A DNA stretch of 64,000 nucleotides from Stenotrophomonas sp. BIGb0135 (lineage in GTDB: Bacteria > Pseudomonadota > Gammaproteobacteria > Xanthomonadales > Xanthomonadaceae). Position numbers and translations under genes: made by a program. The notes beneath the pieces are model-generated. The model had not been told where the DNA came from. It was given only the letters and a program-made list of their open reading frames with translations, and ran no database searches. This document shows positions 7,799 through 17,248 of the stretch, one piece after another (the stretch's first letter is position 1; every line of letters begins with the position of its first letter). The stretch lies in contig NZ_JANUDX010000002.1 in NCBI RefSeq assembly GCF_024810105.1, forward strand, positions 186,001 to 250,000, in the 5' to 3' direction.

Positions 7799-9772
7799 AT
7801 GCGCAAGTCAGGTTGGGTGGCCTTGGCCATGTGGGGAGCGCTGGTGGGGCAGGCCGGCGCGGTGGATCTGGACCGCTACCTCAAGCGCGATGATTTCGCC
7901 GATATCAAGCTTTCCCCGGATGGCGCCTATTTCGCCGCGACGGTGCCGATGGAGGACCGCACCGCGTTGGCGATCCTGCGGACCAGCGACAACAAAGTGG
8001 TCGGCTCGTTCGTGCCGCCGCCGAAGAACCACGCCGAAGACTTCAACTGGGTCAACAACAACCGCGTCCTGATCAGCCTGGCGGAGAAGTGGGGCGCCCT
8101 CGACGAGCCGAGCCTGACCGGTGAGTTGTACGCCATCAACGCCGACGGCGGCCGCGGCGAGCTGCTGGTCGGCTACCGGGTCGAGAGCAATGGGCCCGGC
8201 ACCCGCATCCAGCCCAAGAAAGTGGAGGACGTGGCGGCCTTCCTCATCGACCCGCTGCCCCAGGACGACCGCAACGTGCTGGTGTCGATCATGCCGTTCA
8301 CCAGTGATCCGTTCAGCCGCGTGGACAGGCTGGATGTGCAGAGCGGCCGTCGCCAGACCGTGGCCCGCTCGCCGGTGCGCAATACGCGGTTCGTCAGCGA
8401 CCATGACGGCCAGGTCCGGTTCGCGCATGGGGCCGGCACCGACAACGTCAACAAGCTCTACTACCGCGAAGGGTCCGGCGACACCTGGAAACTGGTCAAC
8501 GACGAGGCCGCCACGCACCGCATCGAGCGCGCGCTGGGTTTCTCGGCGGACGGCTCGCTGGCCTACCTGCGCAGCGAGCAGGCACAGGGCCCCGATGCCA
8601 TCGTCTCCTGGGACCCGAAGACCGGCAAGCGCGCCACCGTGCTGCGCGACCCGCAGGTGGATCCGAGCGCGGTGATCGTCCGTCCCGGCACCGCGATCCC
8701 GGTCGGGGCGCTGTTCCTGGGCGATACCCCGCGGACCCGCTTCTTCGATGAAACCTCGGCCGATGCGCGGCTGTATCGCAGCCTCGAAGCCGCGTTCGGC
8801 GGGGATGCGGTGTACATCACCTCCAGTTCCCGTGACGGCAAGCTGCTGCTGATCCAGGCCTGGTCCGGGCAGAACCCCGGCGATTTCTACCTCTTCAACA
8901 ACGAGACCAAGAAGGCCGACCACCTCATCAGCCGCAGCAGCTGGGTGGAGCCGGCCAAGGCGGCCAAGGTCACGCCGATCGTGGTGAAGGCGCGCGATGG
9001 ACTGGAGCTGCATGGCTTCCTGACCGTTCCGGCGGGCAAGAGCGGCAGCCGCCTGCCGATGGTGGTGCTGCCGCATGGTGGCCCCTACCACGTGTTTGAT
9101 TCGGGCAGCTACGACAGTGAAAGCCAGCTGCTCGCCGCGGCGGGGTATGCCGTGCTGCAGGTCAATTTCCGCGGCTCCAGCAACTATGGCCGCAGCTTCG
9201 AGCAGGCCGGCGCCGGGCAGTGGGGGCGCAGCATGCAGGACGACGTCACCGACGCCACCCGCTGGGCCATTGCCCAGGGCCACGCCGATCCCGCGAAGAT
9301 CTGCATCTATGGCGCCAGTTATGGTGCCTATGCGGCCCTGATGGGCGCGGCGAAAGAGGACGCGCTCTACAGGTGCGCGGCGGGCTACGTCGGCGTGTAC
9401 GACCTGCCGATGATGTTCACCCGGGGCGATACGCAACAGAGCAAATCCGGCGAAACCTTCCTGAAGGACTGGCTGGGCGACCCGCAGAAGCTGGCCGCGG
9501 TATCGCCGGTCAATCTCGCCGCGCAGATCAAGGTGCCGGTCTTCCTGGCCGCCGGCGGGGAAGACCAGCGTGCCCCGATCCAGCACACCAAGCGCATGGA
9601 AGCGGCGCTGAAGAAGGCTGGCGTACCGGTGGAGTCGCTGTACTACGCCACCGAGGGCCATGGCTTCTACACCGACCCGCATCGCCGCGAGTACTACACC
9701 AAGCTGCTGGCCTTCCTGTCACGCAGCCTCGGCGGAGAAACCGCCAACGCCGCCACGGCGGCGCAGCCGTGA
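7799..9772 (+). CDS. S9 (prolyl oligopeptidase) family secreted peptidase, copy 1
   Basis: Serine peptidase likely exported to the periplasm. The 657-residue product has a signal peptide ending near VGQAGA-V, a beta-propeller-like N-terminal part beginning FADIKLSPDGAYFAAT, and an alpha/beta-hydrolase domain from about residue 400. The triad can be read as Ser507 (GASYGAYA), Asp589 (AAGGEDQRAP) and His621 (EGHGFY). The start is the ATG at 7799, with GGATAAGG just upstream; the frame is open further upstream but that stretch crosses the argO terminator. A close paralogue follows after 105 bases. Substrate preference is unknown. Confidence 0.88.
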   Translation: MRKSGWVALAMWGALVGQAGAVDLDRYLKRDDFADIKLSPDGAYFAATVPMEDRTALAILRTSDNKVVGSFVPPPKNHAEDFNWVNNNRVLISLAEKWGALDEPSLTGELYAINADGGRGELLVGYRVESNGPGTRIQPKKVEDVAAFLIDPLPQDDRNVLVSIMPFTSDPFSRVDRLDVQSGRRQTVARSPVRNTRFVSDHDGQVRFAHGAGTDNVNKLYYREGSGDTWKLVNDEAATHRIERALGFSADGSLAYLRSEQAQGPDAIVSWDPKTGKRATVLRDPQVDPSAVIVRPGTAIPVGALFLGDTPRTRFFDETSADARLYRSLEAAFGGDAVYITSSSRDGKLLLIQAWSGQNPGDFYLFNNETKKADHLISRSSWVEPAKAAKVTPIVVKARDGLELHGFLTVPAGKSGSRLPMVVLPHGGPYHVFDSGSYDSESQLLAAAGYAVLQVNFRGSSNYGRSFEQAGAGQWGRSMQDDVTDATRWAIAQGHADPAKICIYGASYGAYAALMGAAKEDALYRCAAGYVGVYDLPMMFTRGDTQQSKSGETFLKDWLGDPQKLAAVSPVNLAAQIKVPVFLAAGGEDQRAPIQHTKRMEAALKKAGVPVESLYYATEGHGFYTDPHRREYYTKLLAFLSRSLGGETANAATAAQP

Positions 9773-9877
9773 CCGGTTGAGCGCGGCCCCGGCAATGGCG
9801 CGCTCACGCGCCGCTGCCGGGGACCGCGGTCGTGTACTCGGCGCGGGCAGGGGCCCGCACCACCAAGGGGAAAAACA

Positions 9878-11866
9878 ATGCACAACCGTGTACTGGCCGC
9901 GCTGCTGTGCGTGGCGGGCGGCTGGCTGCCGAATGCCGCCAGCGCCGTGGACCTGGACGCCTTCCTGCGCGAAGAAGCCTTCGCCGACATCACCCTCTCG
10001 CCGGACGGCGCCTATGTGGCGGCGACCATTCCGCTGGAGGACTCCACGGCGGTGGCCATCCTCGGCAGCAAGGACATGAAGATGGTCGGCTCCTTCCGGC
10101 CACCGCGCAACAACCACGCCATCAGCGTGGACTGGGTCAGCAACACGCGGCTGCTGGTCGGGCTGGGCGAGAAGTTCGGTCGCCGGGAGGAGCCCATGGC
10201 CACCGGTGAGTTGTACGGCGTCAACGCCGATGGCAAGGACGGCGAACTGCTGATCGGTTACCGCGCGCGTACCCAGCGGGTGACCACGGCCACCGGCACC
10301 GAGCGCGGCGGGCCGGTGGTGGCATTCCTGACCGACGAACTGGCCGACGACGACCGCACTGCCCTGGTCGCGGTGACGCCGGTCGTGGGCACGGCATTCA
10401 CCCAGATCGAGCGCCTGGACGTGGTCACCGGCAAGCGCCTGCTGGTGGCCCGCTCACCGGTGGCGGCGGCCAGCTTCAGCACCGACAACACCGGTGCCGT
10501 GCGCTTCGCCCGCGGTGCCGGCAATGACAACGTGCACAAGCTGTACTACCGCGCCGACGCCGCGGCGGACTGGGTGTTGATCAACGACCAGGCCGCCAGC
10601 AAACGCATCGAGATACCGGTCGGGTTCTCCGCCGACAACACGCTCGCCTACCTGTGGGTGGAACAGCCGACCGGGCCGGATGCGATCGTCAGCTGGAATC
10701 CGCAGACCGACGAGCGCCGCATGCTGCTGCGCGACGAGGTGGTGGACCCGGGGCAGATCATCGTCCAGCCGGGCACGCGGGTTCCGGTGGGCGTGTTGTA
10801 CTTCGGCGACGCGCCGCGTGCGCGTTTCTTCGACGAGGGCTCGGCGACCGCGCGCCTGTACCGCACCCTGCAGGCGGCGCTGGGCGGGCCGGTGCACGTC
10901 ACCTCCAGTACCCGCGACGGCAGCCGCGTGCTGGTGGCCACCTGGTCCGGGCGCAATCCCGGCGATTTCTATATCTACGACACCGCCACCAGGAATGCGC
11001 GGCACCTGGCCAGCCGCAGTGAGTGGATCGATCCGGACAAAAGCGCGGAGGTCCGCCCGTTCGCGCTGACCGCGCGCGATGGCCTGCCGTTGCATGGCTT
11101 CCTCACCGTTCCCAGTGGCAGCAGCGGGCGCAACCTGCCGATGGTGGTGGTGCCACACGGCGGCCCGATCGGGGTGTTCGACAGCGGCCGCTACGACATG
11201 GAAGCGCAGCTGCTGGCGGCGGCGGGCTACGCCGTGCTGCAGGTCAACTTCCGCGGCTCGGCCAACTACGGGCGCGCCCATACCGAGGCCGGCAAGCAGC
11301 AGTGGGGCGCGGCCATGCAGGACGACGTCACCGACGCCACGCACTGGGCGATCGGGCAGGGCGTGGCCGACAAGGCGCGCATCTGCATCTATGGCGCCAG
11401 CTACGGTGCCTACGCGGCGATGATGGGCGCCGCGCGCGAGCCCGGCCTGTACCAGTGCGCGGCCGGTTACGTGGGCATCTATGACCTGCCATTGATGTAC
11501 AACCGCGGCGACATCAGCGACTACAAGTCCGGAGTGACCTACCTGCGCGAATGGCTGGGCAGCCCCAAGGACCTGGAGGAGCGCTCGCCGGTCCGGCTGG
11601 CCGCGCAGATCCGCGTACCGGTGTTCCTGGCCGCTGGCGGGCGGGACGCGCGTGCGCCGATGGTCCACTCGCGCCGGTTGGAAGCGGCCCTCAAGCGCGC
11701 CGGCAGTCCGGTGGAGAGCCTGTATTACTTCAACGAAGGCCATGGCTTCTACGCGCCCGAGCACCAGCGCGAGTTCTACCGGCGCCTGCTCGCCTTCCTC
11801 TCGCGCAGCCTCGGTGGCCAGGTCGCCAGTGCCAGCGAGGACACGGGCACGCGCAAGGCCCCCTGA
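9878..11866 (+). CDS. S9 (prolyl oligopeptidase) family secreted peptidase, copy 2
   Basis: 662-residue paralogue of the preceding gene and almost collinear with it. Signal peptide ends around NAASA-VDLD; the mature proteins both start VDLD, then FADI(K/T)LSPDGAY. The triad is Ser508 (GASYGAYA), Asp590 (AAGGRDARAP) and His622 (EGHGFY), each shifted by one from copy 1. A good ribosome-binding site (AAGGGGAAAA) precedes the ATG. The two genes look like an old tandem duplication, probably co-transcribed. The 105-base gap holds a GC-rich inverted repeat without a T-tract. Confidence 0.88.
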   Translation: MHNRVLAALLCVAGGWLPNAASAVDLDAFLREEAFADITLSPDGAYVAATIPLEDSTAVAILGSKDMKMVGSFRPPRNNHAISVDWVSNTRLLVGLGEKFGRREEPMATGELYGVNADGKDGELLIGYRARTQRVTTATGTERGGPVVAFLTDELADDDRTALVAVTPVVGTAFTQIERLDVVTGKRLLVARSPVAAASFSTDNTGAVRFARGAGNDNVHKLYYRADAAADWVLINDQAASKRIEIPVGFSADNTLAYLWVEQPTGPDAIVSWNPQTDERRMLLRDEVVDPGQIIVQPGTRVPVGVLYFGDAPRARFFDEGSATARLYRTLQAALGGPVHVTSSTRDGSRVLVATWSGRNPGDFYIYDTATRNARHLASRSEWIDPDKSAEVRPFALTARDGLPLHGFLTVPSGSSGRNLPMVVVPHGGPIGVFDSGRYDMEAQLLAAAGYAVLQVNFRGSANYGRAHTEAGKQQWGAAMQDDVTDATHWAIGQGVADKARICIYGASYGAYAAMMGAAREPGLYQCAAGYVGIYDLPLMYNRGDISDYKSGVTYLREWLGSPKDLEERSPVRLAAQIRVPVFLAAGGRDARAPMVHSRRLEAALKRAGSPVESLYYFNEGHGFYAPEHQREFYRRLLAFLSRSLGGQVASASEDTGTRKAP

Positions 11867-11871
11867 GATGA

Positions 11872-11900
11872 GCGGCGGCAACCGCGGCGGTTGCCGCCGC
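11872..11900. terminator. Hairpin shared by convergent genes
   Basis: Perfect 12-bp stem GCGGCGGCAACC / GGTTGCCGCCGC with a 5-base loop, between the S9 peptidase stop and the POT transporter stop. There is no T-tract on either side. Confidence 0.55.
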
Positions 11901-11910
11901 AGCACGGGGC

Positions 11911-13683
11911 TTACTTCACCCCGTGCATCATCTTCCGCAGCAGCGGCGAGCACGCCAGGGCAACGGTCGCGCAGCCGAGGCCGATCCACATCAGCAGCCA
12001 GAACAGGTGTTCATAGCTGGCCGCGGCAGCGGCGATGTTCATCGTTTCACCTTCCGGCACCTCGATCGCGGCGAGCTTGCCGAACAGCGCGGCCAGGGTT
12101 TCCGAGAACGCCGTGGCCAGGAACCAGGTACCCATCATCAGGCTCACCACGCGCGGCGCGGCCAACTGGGTGACCGCCGACAGGCCCACCGGCGACAGGC
12201 ACATTTCGCCGATCTCCAGGATCAGGTAGGCCAGCACCAGCCACCACACGCTGGCCATCTGACCGGTCGCGCCCACCTGCTGCGCGGCCAGCGCCAGCGG
12301 CACGAACGACAGCGCGGCGAAGATCAGCCCGAACGACGACTTGACCGGCTTGGACGGGTCCAGCCGGCGCCGGTCCAGCCACGCCCACAGGATCGCGAAC
12401 AATGGCGCCAGCACCACCAGGAACAGGCCGCCCAGGTAGGTCAGCGAGCCGGCGGTCTGCGGGATCACCAGGCAGTCGCGCACCAGCATCACCAGCATCA
12501 GCGCGACGATGGCGATGAACAGGTTGCGTGGCGCGGTCGAGCCGGGGCGGCGCTCGGACAGGCGCGCGGCCACCACGAAGCCCAGTGGCGCCAGCAGCAG
12601 CGAGGCGATCGACCACGGCAACGGGGTGCCGCCCTGGATCACCAGCGACGGCACCAGGTCCTTGGTCAGCAGGCGATCGGTGAAGGTCACCCAGGAGCCG
12701 TAGGTCTGCTCGTACAGGGTGAAGAACACCAGCGCCATGAAGATCAACGCCATCAGCGCGATCATCTGCTGGCGCTGCACCGGGGTGCAGCGTGTGCCGG
12801 TGAACCAGGCGAACCACAGCAGCACGCCACCGAGCACCACGATCATCAGCATCAGCGCCAGGCTGATTTCGCCGCCGAGCGCGAACGCGCCATTGGCGGC
12901 GGCCCACATCAGCGCCGCCACCGGCACCACGCCGATCACCGCCACCGCGTAGATCAGCCATTCGCGGCGGAGGCCGAGCACGCGCTGGCGCAGGGCCACG
13001 TGGTCGGTCGGCTCGGCGTGCCCCTGCAGGTACTTCTGCCCCCACAGGAACATGCCCAGCCCGATCACCATGCCGATCCCCGCCGCACCGAAGCCGTACT
13101 TCCAGCCGTAGGCCTCGCCGAGGAAGCCGCAGACCAGCGAGGCGAACAGCGCGCCCAGGTTGATGCCGGCATAGAACAGGGAGAACCCCGAGTCGCGGCG
13201 CGGATCGTTTTCCGGGTACAGCTTGCCGACGATGGTGGAAATGTTGGGCTTGAGGAAGCCCACGCCCATGATGATCAGGGCCAGCGACAGGTAGGTGATG
13301 CCGAGCGCGGCATCATCGCGCACCACCTGGCCATCGATGCGGGTGGCCGCGTGGCCTTCGAAGGCCATGCCCAGGTGGCCCAGCACCAGCAGCACGCCGC
13401 CGAACACCACCGCCTTGCGCATGCCCAGCCAGCGGTCGGCCAGCAGCCCGCCGAACACCGGGATGCAGTACACCAGTCCACCGTAGGCGCCCAGCAGGTC
13501 CAGCCCGGCCTTGTCGCCGAACAGGTGGTACTTGGTGAGGTACAGCAGCAGCAGCGCCTTCATCCCGTAGAAGGAGAAGCGCTCCCACATCTCGGTGAAG
13601 AAGCAGACGTAGACCCCCTTGGGGTGGCCCAGGAAATCGTCGGAGGCGGTCGAGGCAGAAGCGGGCAGGGCGGCTGCGGTCAT
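11911..13683 (-). CDS. POT/PTR family proton-coupled di/tripeptide transporter
   Basis: Inner-membrane symporter importing small peptides with protons. The 590-residue product has about 12-14 hydrophobic segments. The proton-coupling motif of helix 1 is present (FFTEMWERFSFYGMKALLLL, matching ExxERFxxYG), as are the second signature (SLFYAGINLGALFASLVCGF) and GGLLADRWLG in the loop after helix 2. With the S9 peptidases upstream and the OPT transporter nearby it suggests peptide scavenging. The ATG at 13683 gives the full family N-terminus. Confidence 0.92.
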   Translation of the reverse strand: MTAAALPASASTASDDFLGHPKGVYVCFFTEMWERFSFYGMKALLLLYLTKYHLFGDKAGLDLLGAYGGLVYCIPVFGGLLADRWLGMRKAVVFGGVLLVLGHLGMAFEGHAATRIDGQVVRDDAALGITYLSLALIIMGVGFLKPNISTIVGKLYPENDPRRDSGFSLFYAGINLGALFASLVCGFLGEAYGWKYGFGAAGIGMVIGLGMFLWGQKYLQGHAEPTDHVALRQRVLGLRREWLIYAVAVIGVVPVAALMWAAANGAFALGGEISLALMLMIVVLGGVLLWFAWFTGTRCTPVQRQQMIALMALIFMALVFFTLYEQTYGSWVTFTDRLLTKDLVPSLVIQGGTPLPWSIASLLLAPLGFVVAARLSERRPGSTAPRNLFIAIVALMLVMLVRDCLVIPQTAGSLTYLGGLFLVVLAPLFAILWAWLDRRRLDPSKPVKSSFGLIFAALSFVPLALAAQQVGATGQMASVWWLVLAYLILEIGEMCLSPVGLSAVTQLAAPRVVSLMMGTWFLATAFSETLAALFGKLAAIEVPEGETMNIAAAAASYEHLFWLLMWIGLGCATVALACSPLLRKMMHGVK

Positions 13684-13728
13684 CGAAGTGGCAACGGCAA
13701 AGAGGCGGTGATTATAGGGTCATGCGCG

Positions 13729-13754
13729 GTAGTGCCGGCCCATGCCCGGGGCAC
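13729..13754 (+). repeat. Single SMAG-type GTAG palindrome
   Basis: GTAGTGCCGGCCCATGCCCG followed by GGGCAC: a GTAG tetranucleotide and a short imperfect palindrome, as in SMAG repeats, in the gap between the POT gene and the membrane acyltransferase-like gene. Confidence 0.65.
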
Positions 13755-13782
13755 ACGCCAGCGCTCGCGCGCTGCGTGCGCC

Positions 13783-14937
13783 TCACAGGTAGCGCAGCCA
13801 TGCGATGTCGCGCCGGCGTGCCTTCAACCGGGCAAACGCCCGGGTCGGCCAGTACAGGGCGAGCGCCAGCACCGCGGTGATCGCCCACAGCGCGGCCACG
13901 TGGTCCACCCCGACATAGGCGCCGTGGGTCGGCCCCCAGCAGGCCTCTGCCAGCACATACAGCAGCTTGAGCACGTACAGGTGCACAAGGTAGAAGAACA
14001 TCGGTGCCGCGCCGATGTCGGCCAGCGGTCGCAGCGCCCGCGCCACCGCGGGGTGCTCGTACAGGCGCAGCAGCAACAGCCCGAGGCCCAGGGTCAGCAG
14101 CAGGAACAGCAGCGACGGCGGGTACTTGGTGACATTCAGTACGCTCATGAGGGTCTGCCCCGCCGTGCCCAGTACCTGCCAGGGCGCATCGCCGTAGACG
14201 TTGCTCGCGCGCAACGCGGCGAAGCCCAGCAGCGCGCCGGCACCGGCCCACAGCAGGCGGCGTTGGCGCAGCGCCGGGTCGCCACCGCGGGCGAACCATG
14301 GCCCGATCACCCAGCCCAGCGCGATCACCCCGATCCACGGCAGCACCGGATAGGACGTGCGCAGGCGCAACTGCCCGCCGAGCTCGATCCAGTCGCGCTG
14401 GTGCAGCACCTTCCACAGCACCGCCCACGCGCCATCGCCCTGCACCTGCACGCCATCGAGCAGGTTGTGCCCGCCGATCAGCACCAGCGCGAGCACCCCC
14501 AGCACGCCACGCGGCAGCCACAGCAGGCCGGCCAGCGCCAGCATGCTCAGCCCGATCGCCCAGATCACCTGCAGGTAGACCACGCCCGGTGGGAACGCCA
14601 GGGTCCAGGCGAAATTGACCACCAGCAGTTCCAGCACCACCAGGAACAGCCCGCGCTTGAGCAGGAACGCGGCGGCCGCATGCCTGCCGTGCGGCTGCCC
14701 ACTGGCATACAGCCACGCCGACAGGCCGGTCAGCAGCACGAACACCGGGGCGCACAGGTGCGCGAGCAGGCGGCTGGCGAACAGCGCCGGTTCGATCTGC
14801 TCCACCGCCATCGGATCGGTCACCTGGGCATGCAGGTAGAACGTCTCGCGCACGTGGTCCAGCAGCATCAGCACGATCACCGTGCCGCGCAGCTGGTCGA
14901 TGGACGTCAGGCGGGGGGAGGCGGGGGCCACGGGCAC
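13783..14937 (-). CDS. DUF1624 / heparan-alpha-glucosaminide N-acetyltransferase-like membrane protein
   Basis: 384 residues with about ten membrane segments. The N-terminal RLTSIDQLRGTVIVLMLLDH resembles the family hallmark (D-x-x-RG-x-x-x-x-x-M-x-x-x-H), which in the eukaryotic relative includes the acetyl-transfer histidine. Further family-like blocks are PVFVLLTGLSAWLYASG and APMFFYLVHLYVLKLLYVL. Bacterial members are presumed transmembrane acyltransferases with unknown acceptors. The start at 14937 is an ATG. Confidence 0.75.
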   Translation of the reverse strand: MPVAPASPRLTSIDQLRGTVIVLMLLDHVRETFYLHAQVTDPMAVEQIEPALFASRLLAHLCAPVFVLLTGLSAWLYASGQPHGRHAAAAFLLKRGLFLVVLELLVVNFAWTLAFPPGVVYLQVIWAIGLSMLALAGLLWLPRGVLGVLALVLIGGHNLLDGVQVQGDGAWAVLWKVLHQRDWIELGGQLRLRTSYPVLPWIGVIALGWVIGPWFARGGDPALRQRRLLWAGAGALLGFAALRASNVYGDAPWQVLGTAGQTLMSVLNVTKYPPSLLFLLLTLGLGLLLLRLYEHPAVARALRPLADIGAAPMFFYLVHLYVLKLLYVLAEACWGPTHGAYVGVDHVAALWAITAVLALALYWPTRAFARLKARRRDIAWLRYL

Positions 14938-15129
14938 TCCGGTGCTGGCGTGACAGGATATAACATAACAACACGGGGCGGTCGGTGCTCCGTGGGGTTT
15001 GCCGAGTGCGGCGGTTGGTGGTCCGGGCCGGCGCCGTGCCGCGCCGCCAGCCCGCCAGGGTCACAAGCGCTGGACTTGCCCGGACATGAACGCTAGCGTG
15101 GACCAGATTTTTTGCCAGCAGGGGCTTCC

Positions 15130-17100
15130 ATGAACAACGACGCTGCGCCACGCCAGCTCACTCTCCGCGCGGTGGTGCTTGCCATCGTGCTGGCGGTGGT
15201 GCTGTCGGCCGCCAACGCCTACCTGGGTCTGTTCGCAGGCCTGACCATCGCCACCGCGATTCCCGCCGCCGTCATCTCCATGGGCGTGCTGCGCCTGCTG
15301 GGCGGTGGCACCATCCTTGAAAACAACATCGTCCAGACCGGCGCCTCGGCCGGCTCGTCGATCGCCGCCGGCGTCATCTTCACCATCCCCGCGCTGGTGA
15401 TCATGGGCTACTGGCCGGACTTCAAGTACTGGTGGGTGCTGGGCATCGCCGGCCTCGGTGGCCTGCTGGGCGTGCTGTTCTCGGTGCCGCTGCGGCGCTC
15501 GATGATCGTCGAAGACCCGCTGCCGTTCCCGGAAGGCAAGGCGGCCGCCGAAGTGCTCAAGGCCGGTGAAAACCCGGGCCCGGGCCTGAAGATCCTCGCC
15601 GTGTCCGCGGTGATCGGTGCGTTCGTGAAGCTGGCGGCCGAGAGCGGCCTGCGCCTGATCCCCGATGCCTGGGCCACCTCGGCCTACGTGGGCAGCTCGA
15701 AGATCACCGCCTTCATCGGCACCAACCTGTCGCCGGCGCTGCTCGGCGTGGGCTACATCGTCGGCCTGAATGTCGGCATCGTGGTGGTGTCCGGCTCGAT
15801 CCTGACCTGGCACATCGCCATTCCGCTGTACCAGGCGTTCTTCCTGAACAGCGATCCGGCGCTGGCCGCCTCGATCGCCACGGTCACCTCCACCGAGGCG
15901 GCGTTCGCCATCTGGGGCGCGAAGATGCGTTACCTCGGCGTCGGCGCAATGCTGATCGGCGGCGTCTGGACCCTGATCTCGCTGCGCAAGTCGCTGCTCA
16001 ACGGCGTCAAGAGCGGCTTCGCCGCGGCCCGCAAGAGCGGTGGCCCGGCGCTGGCGCACACCGAGCGCGACCTGCCGATGAAGTGGATGCTGGTGGCCCT
16101 GGTGGTGTTCACCCTGCCGCTGCTGGCGCTGTACCAGGCCATCGTGGGCCAGTGGCACGTCTCGATCCCGATGACCCTCATCATGATCGTCGCCGGCTTC
16201 CTGTTCGTCTCGGTCTCGGCCTACCTGGCCGGCCTGATCGGTTCGTCCAACAATCCGGTCTCGGGCATCACCATTTCCACCATCCTGTTCGCCTCGGCGG
16301 TGCTGGTGCTGCTGCTGGGCAAGGACGGCCTGACCCCGGTCGGCGTCGGCGGTGCACCGCTGGGTGCGGTGGCCGCGATCATGATCGGTGCGGTGGTGTG
16401 CTGCGCTGCCGCGGTCGGTGGCGACAACCTGCAGGACCTCAAGGCCGGCTACATCGTCGGTGCGACCCCGTGGAAGCAGCAGCTGATGCTGGGCATCGGC
16501 GCGTTCTCGTGCGCGCTGATCATGGCCCCGGTGCTGAACCTGCTGGCCACCGCCTACGGCATCGGCGTCAAGTCCGAGCTGCATCCCAACGCGCTGGCCG
16601 CGCCGCAGGCCAACCTCATGGCCTCGGTGGCCAAGGGCCTGTTCGGTGGCGAGCTGCCGTGGACCTTCATCGGCATCGGCGCGGTGGTCGGTGCGGCGAT
16701 CATCGCCTTCGACAGCTGGCTGAAGTCGCGCAACGCCCGTTTCCGCGTGCCGGTGCTGGCCGCGGCGATCGGTATCTACCTGCCGCTGGAGCTGATGGTG
16801 CCGATCTTCCTCGGTGGCCTGATCGCCTACCTGGTGGAGCGTTTCCACAAGATCCGTGGCGACGATGAAGAAGGCCGCGACCGCGTGCACAAGCCGGGTG
16901 TGCTGTTCGCTGCCGGCCTGATCACCGGTGAGGCCCTGATGGGTATCGCCATCGCGGTGCCGATCGTGCTGAGCAGCCGTGCCGACGTGCTGGCGCTGCC
17001 GTTCCACCTGCCGGGTGCGCAGTGGATCGGGCTGGCCGTGCTGTTCCTGGTGGGCTGGCTGATCTACCGCACCGGCAAGCGCGCGGTGGGTTCGGTCTAA
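15130..17100 (+). CDS. OPT family oligopeptide transporter
   Basis: About 656 residues with ~15 hydrophobic segments. It contains typical OPT features: NAYLGLFAGLTIATAIPAAV near the N-terminus, the GGTILENNIVQTGASAGSSI block, EDPLPFPEGKAAAEVLKAGE, and GLIGSSNNPVSGITISTIL. Members import oligopeptides or metal-chelating compounds; the substrate here is unknown. The ATG at 15130 (AGCAGGGG upstream) gives the usual N-terminus; a TTG lies six codons earlier. A clear terminator follows at 17124. Confidence 0.9.
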   Translation: MNNDAAPRQLTLRAVVLAIVLAVVLSAANAYLGLFAGLTIATAIPAAVISMGVLRLLGGGTILENNIVQTGASAGSSIAAGVIFTIPALVIMGYWPDFKYWWVLGIAGLGGLLGVLFSVPLRRSMIVEDPLPFPEGKAAAEVLKAGENPGPGLKILAVSAVIGAFVKLAAESGLRLIPDAWATSAYVGSSKITAFIGTNLSPALLGVGYIVGLNVGIVVVSGSILTWHIAIPLYQAFFLNSDPALAASIATVTSTEAAFAIWGAKMRYLGVGAMLIGGVWTLISLRKSLLNGVKSGFAAARKSGGPALAHTERDLPMKWMLVALVVFTLPLLALYQAIVGQWHVSIPMTLIMIVAGFLFVSVSAYLAGLIGSSNNPVSGITISTILFASAVLVLLLGKDGLTPVGVGGAPLGAVAAIMIGAVVCCAAAVGGDNLQDLKAGYIVGATPWKQQLMLGIGAFSCALIMAPVLNLLATAYGIGVKSELHPNALAAPQANLMASVAKGLFGGELPWTFIGIGAVVGAAIIAFDSWLKSRNARFRVPVLAAAIGIYLPLELMVPIFLGGLIAYLVERFHKIRGDDEEGRDRVHKPGVLFAAGLITGEALMGIAIAVPIVLSSRADVLALPFHLPGAQWIGLAVLFLVGWLIYRTGKRAVGSV

Positions 17101-17123
17101 ACACCCCCGACCGGTTTCAAGGC

Positions 17124-17152
17124 AAACCCCGCCCCGGCGGGGTTTGTTGTTT
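17124..17152 (+). terminator. Rho-independent terminator of the OPT gene
   Basis: Stem AAACCCCGCC / GGCGGGGTTT with a 2-base loop (the inner pairs probably open), followed by the T-rich GTTGTTT. Confidence 0.8.
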
Positions 17153-17248
17153 CTGACGGTGGCAAGGGCATCGGCATGACCGATGGCCTTTGCATGGGCG
17201 GGCCCTCCGGCCCTACCATCGGCGTTTTGCCGTTCCGCGGAGACCCCG

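Noticed and set aside
7799..11866. S9 peptidases as leader proteases of the lanthipeptide (as prolyl oligopeptidases are in some class III systems)
   Set aside because: They lie ~48 kb away, carry signal peptides, and the GG leader with the C39 exporter already explains cleavage.
11923..15096. Very long plus-strand open frame opposite the POT and membrane acyltransferase-like genes
   Set aside because: His/Gln/Arg-rich mirror of two well-supported minus-strand membrane proteins; a common effect of GC-rich third positions.
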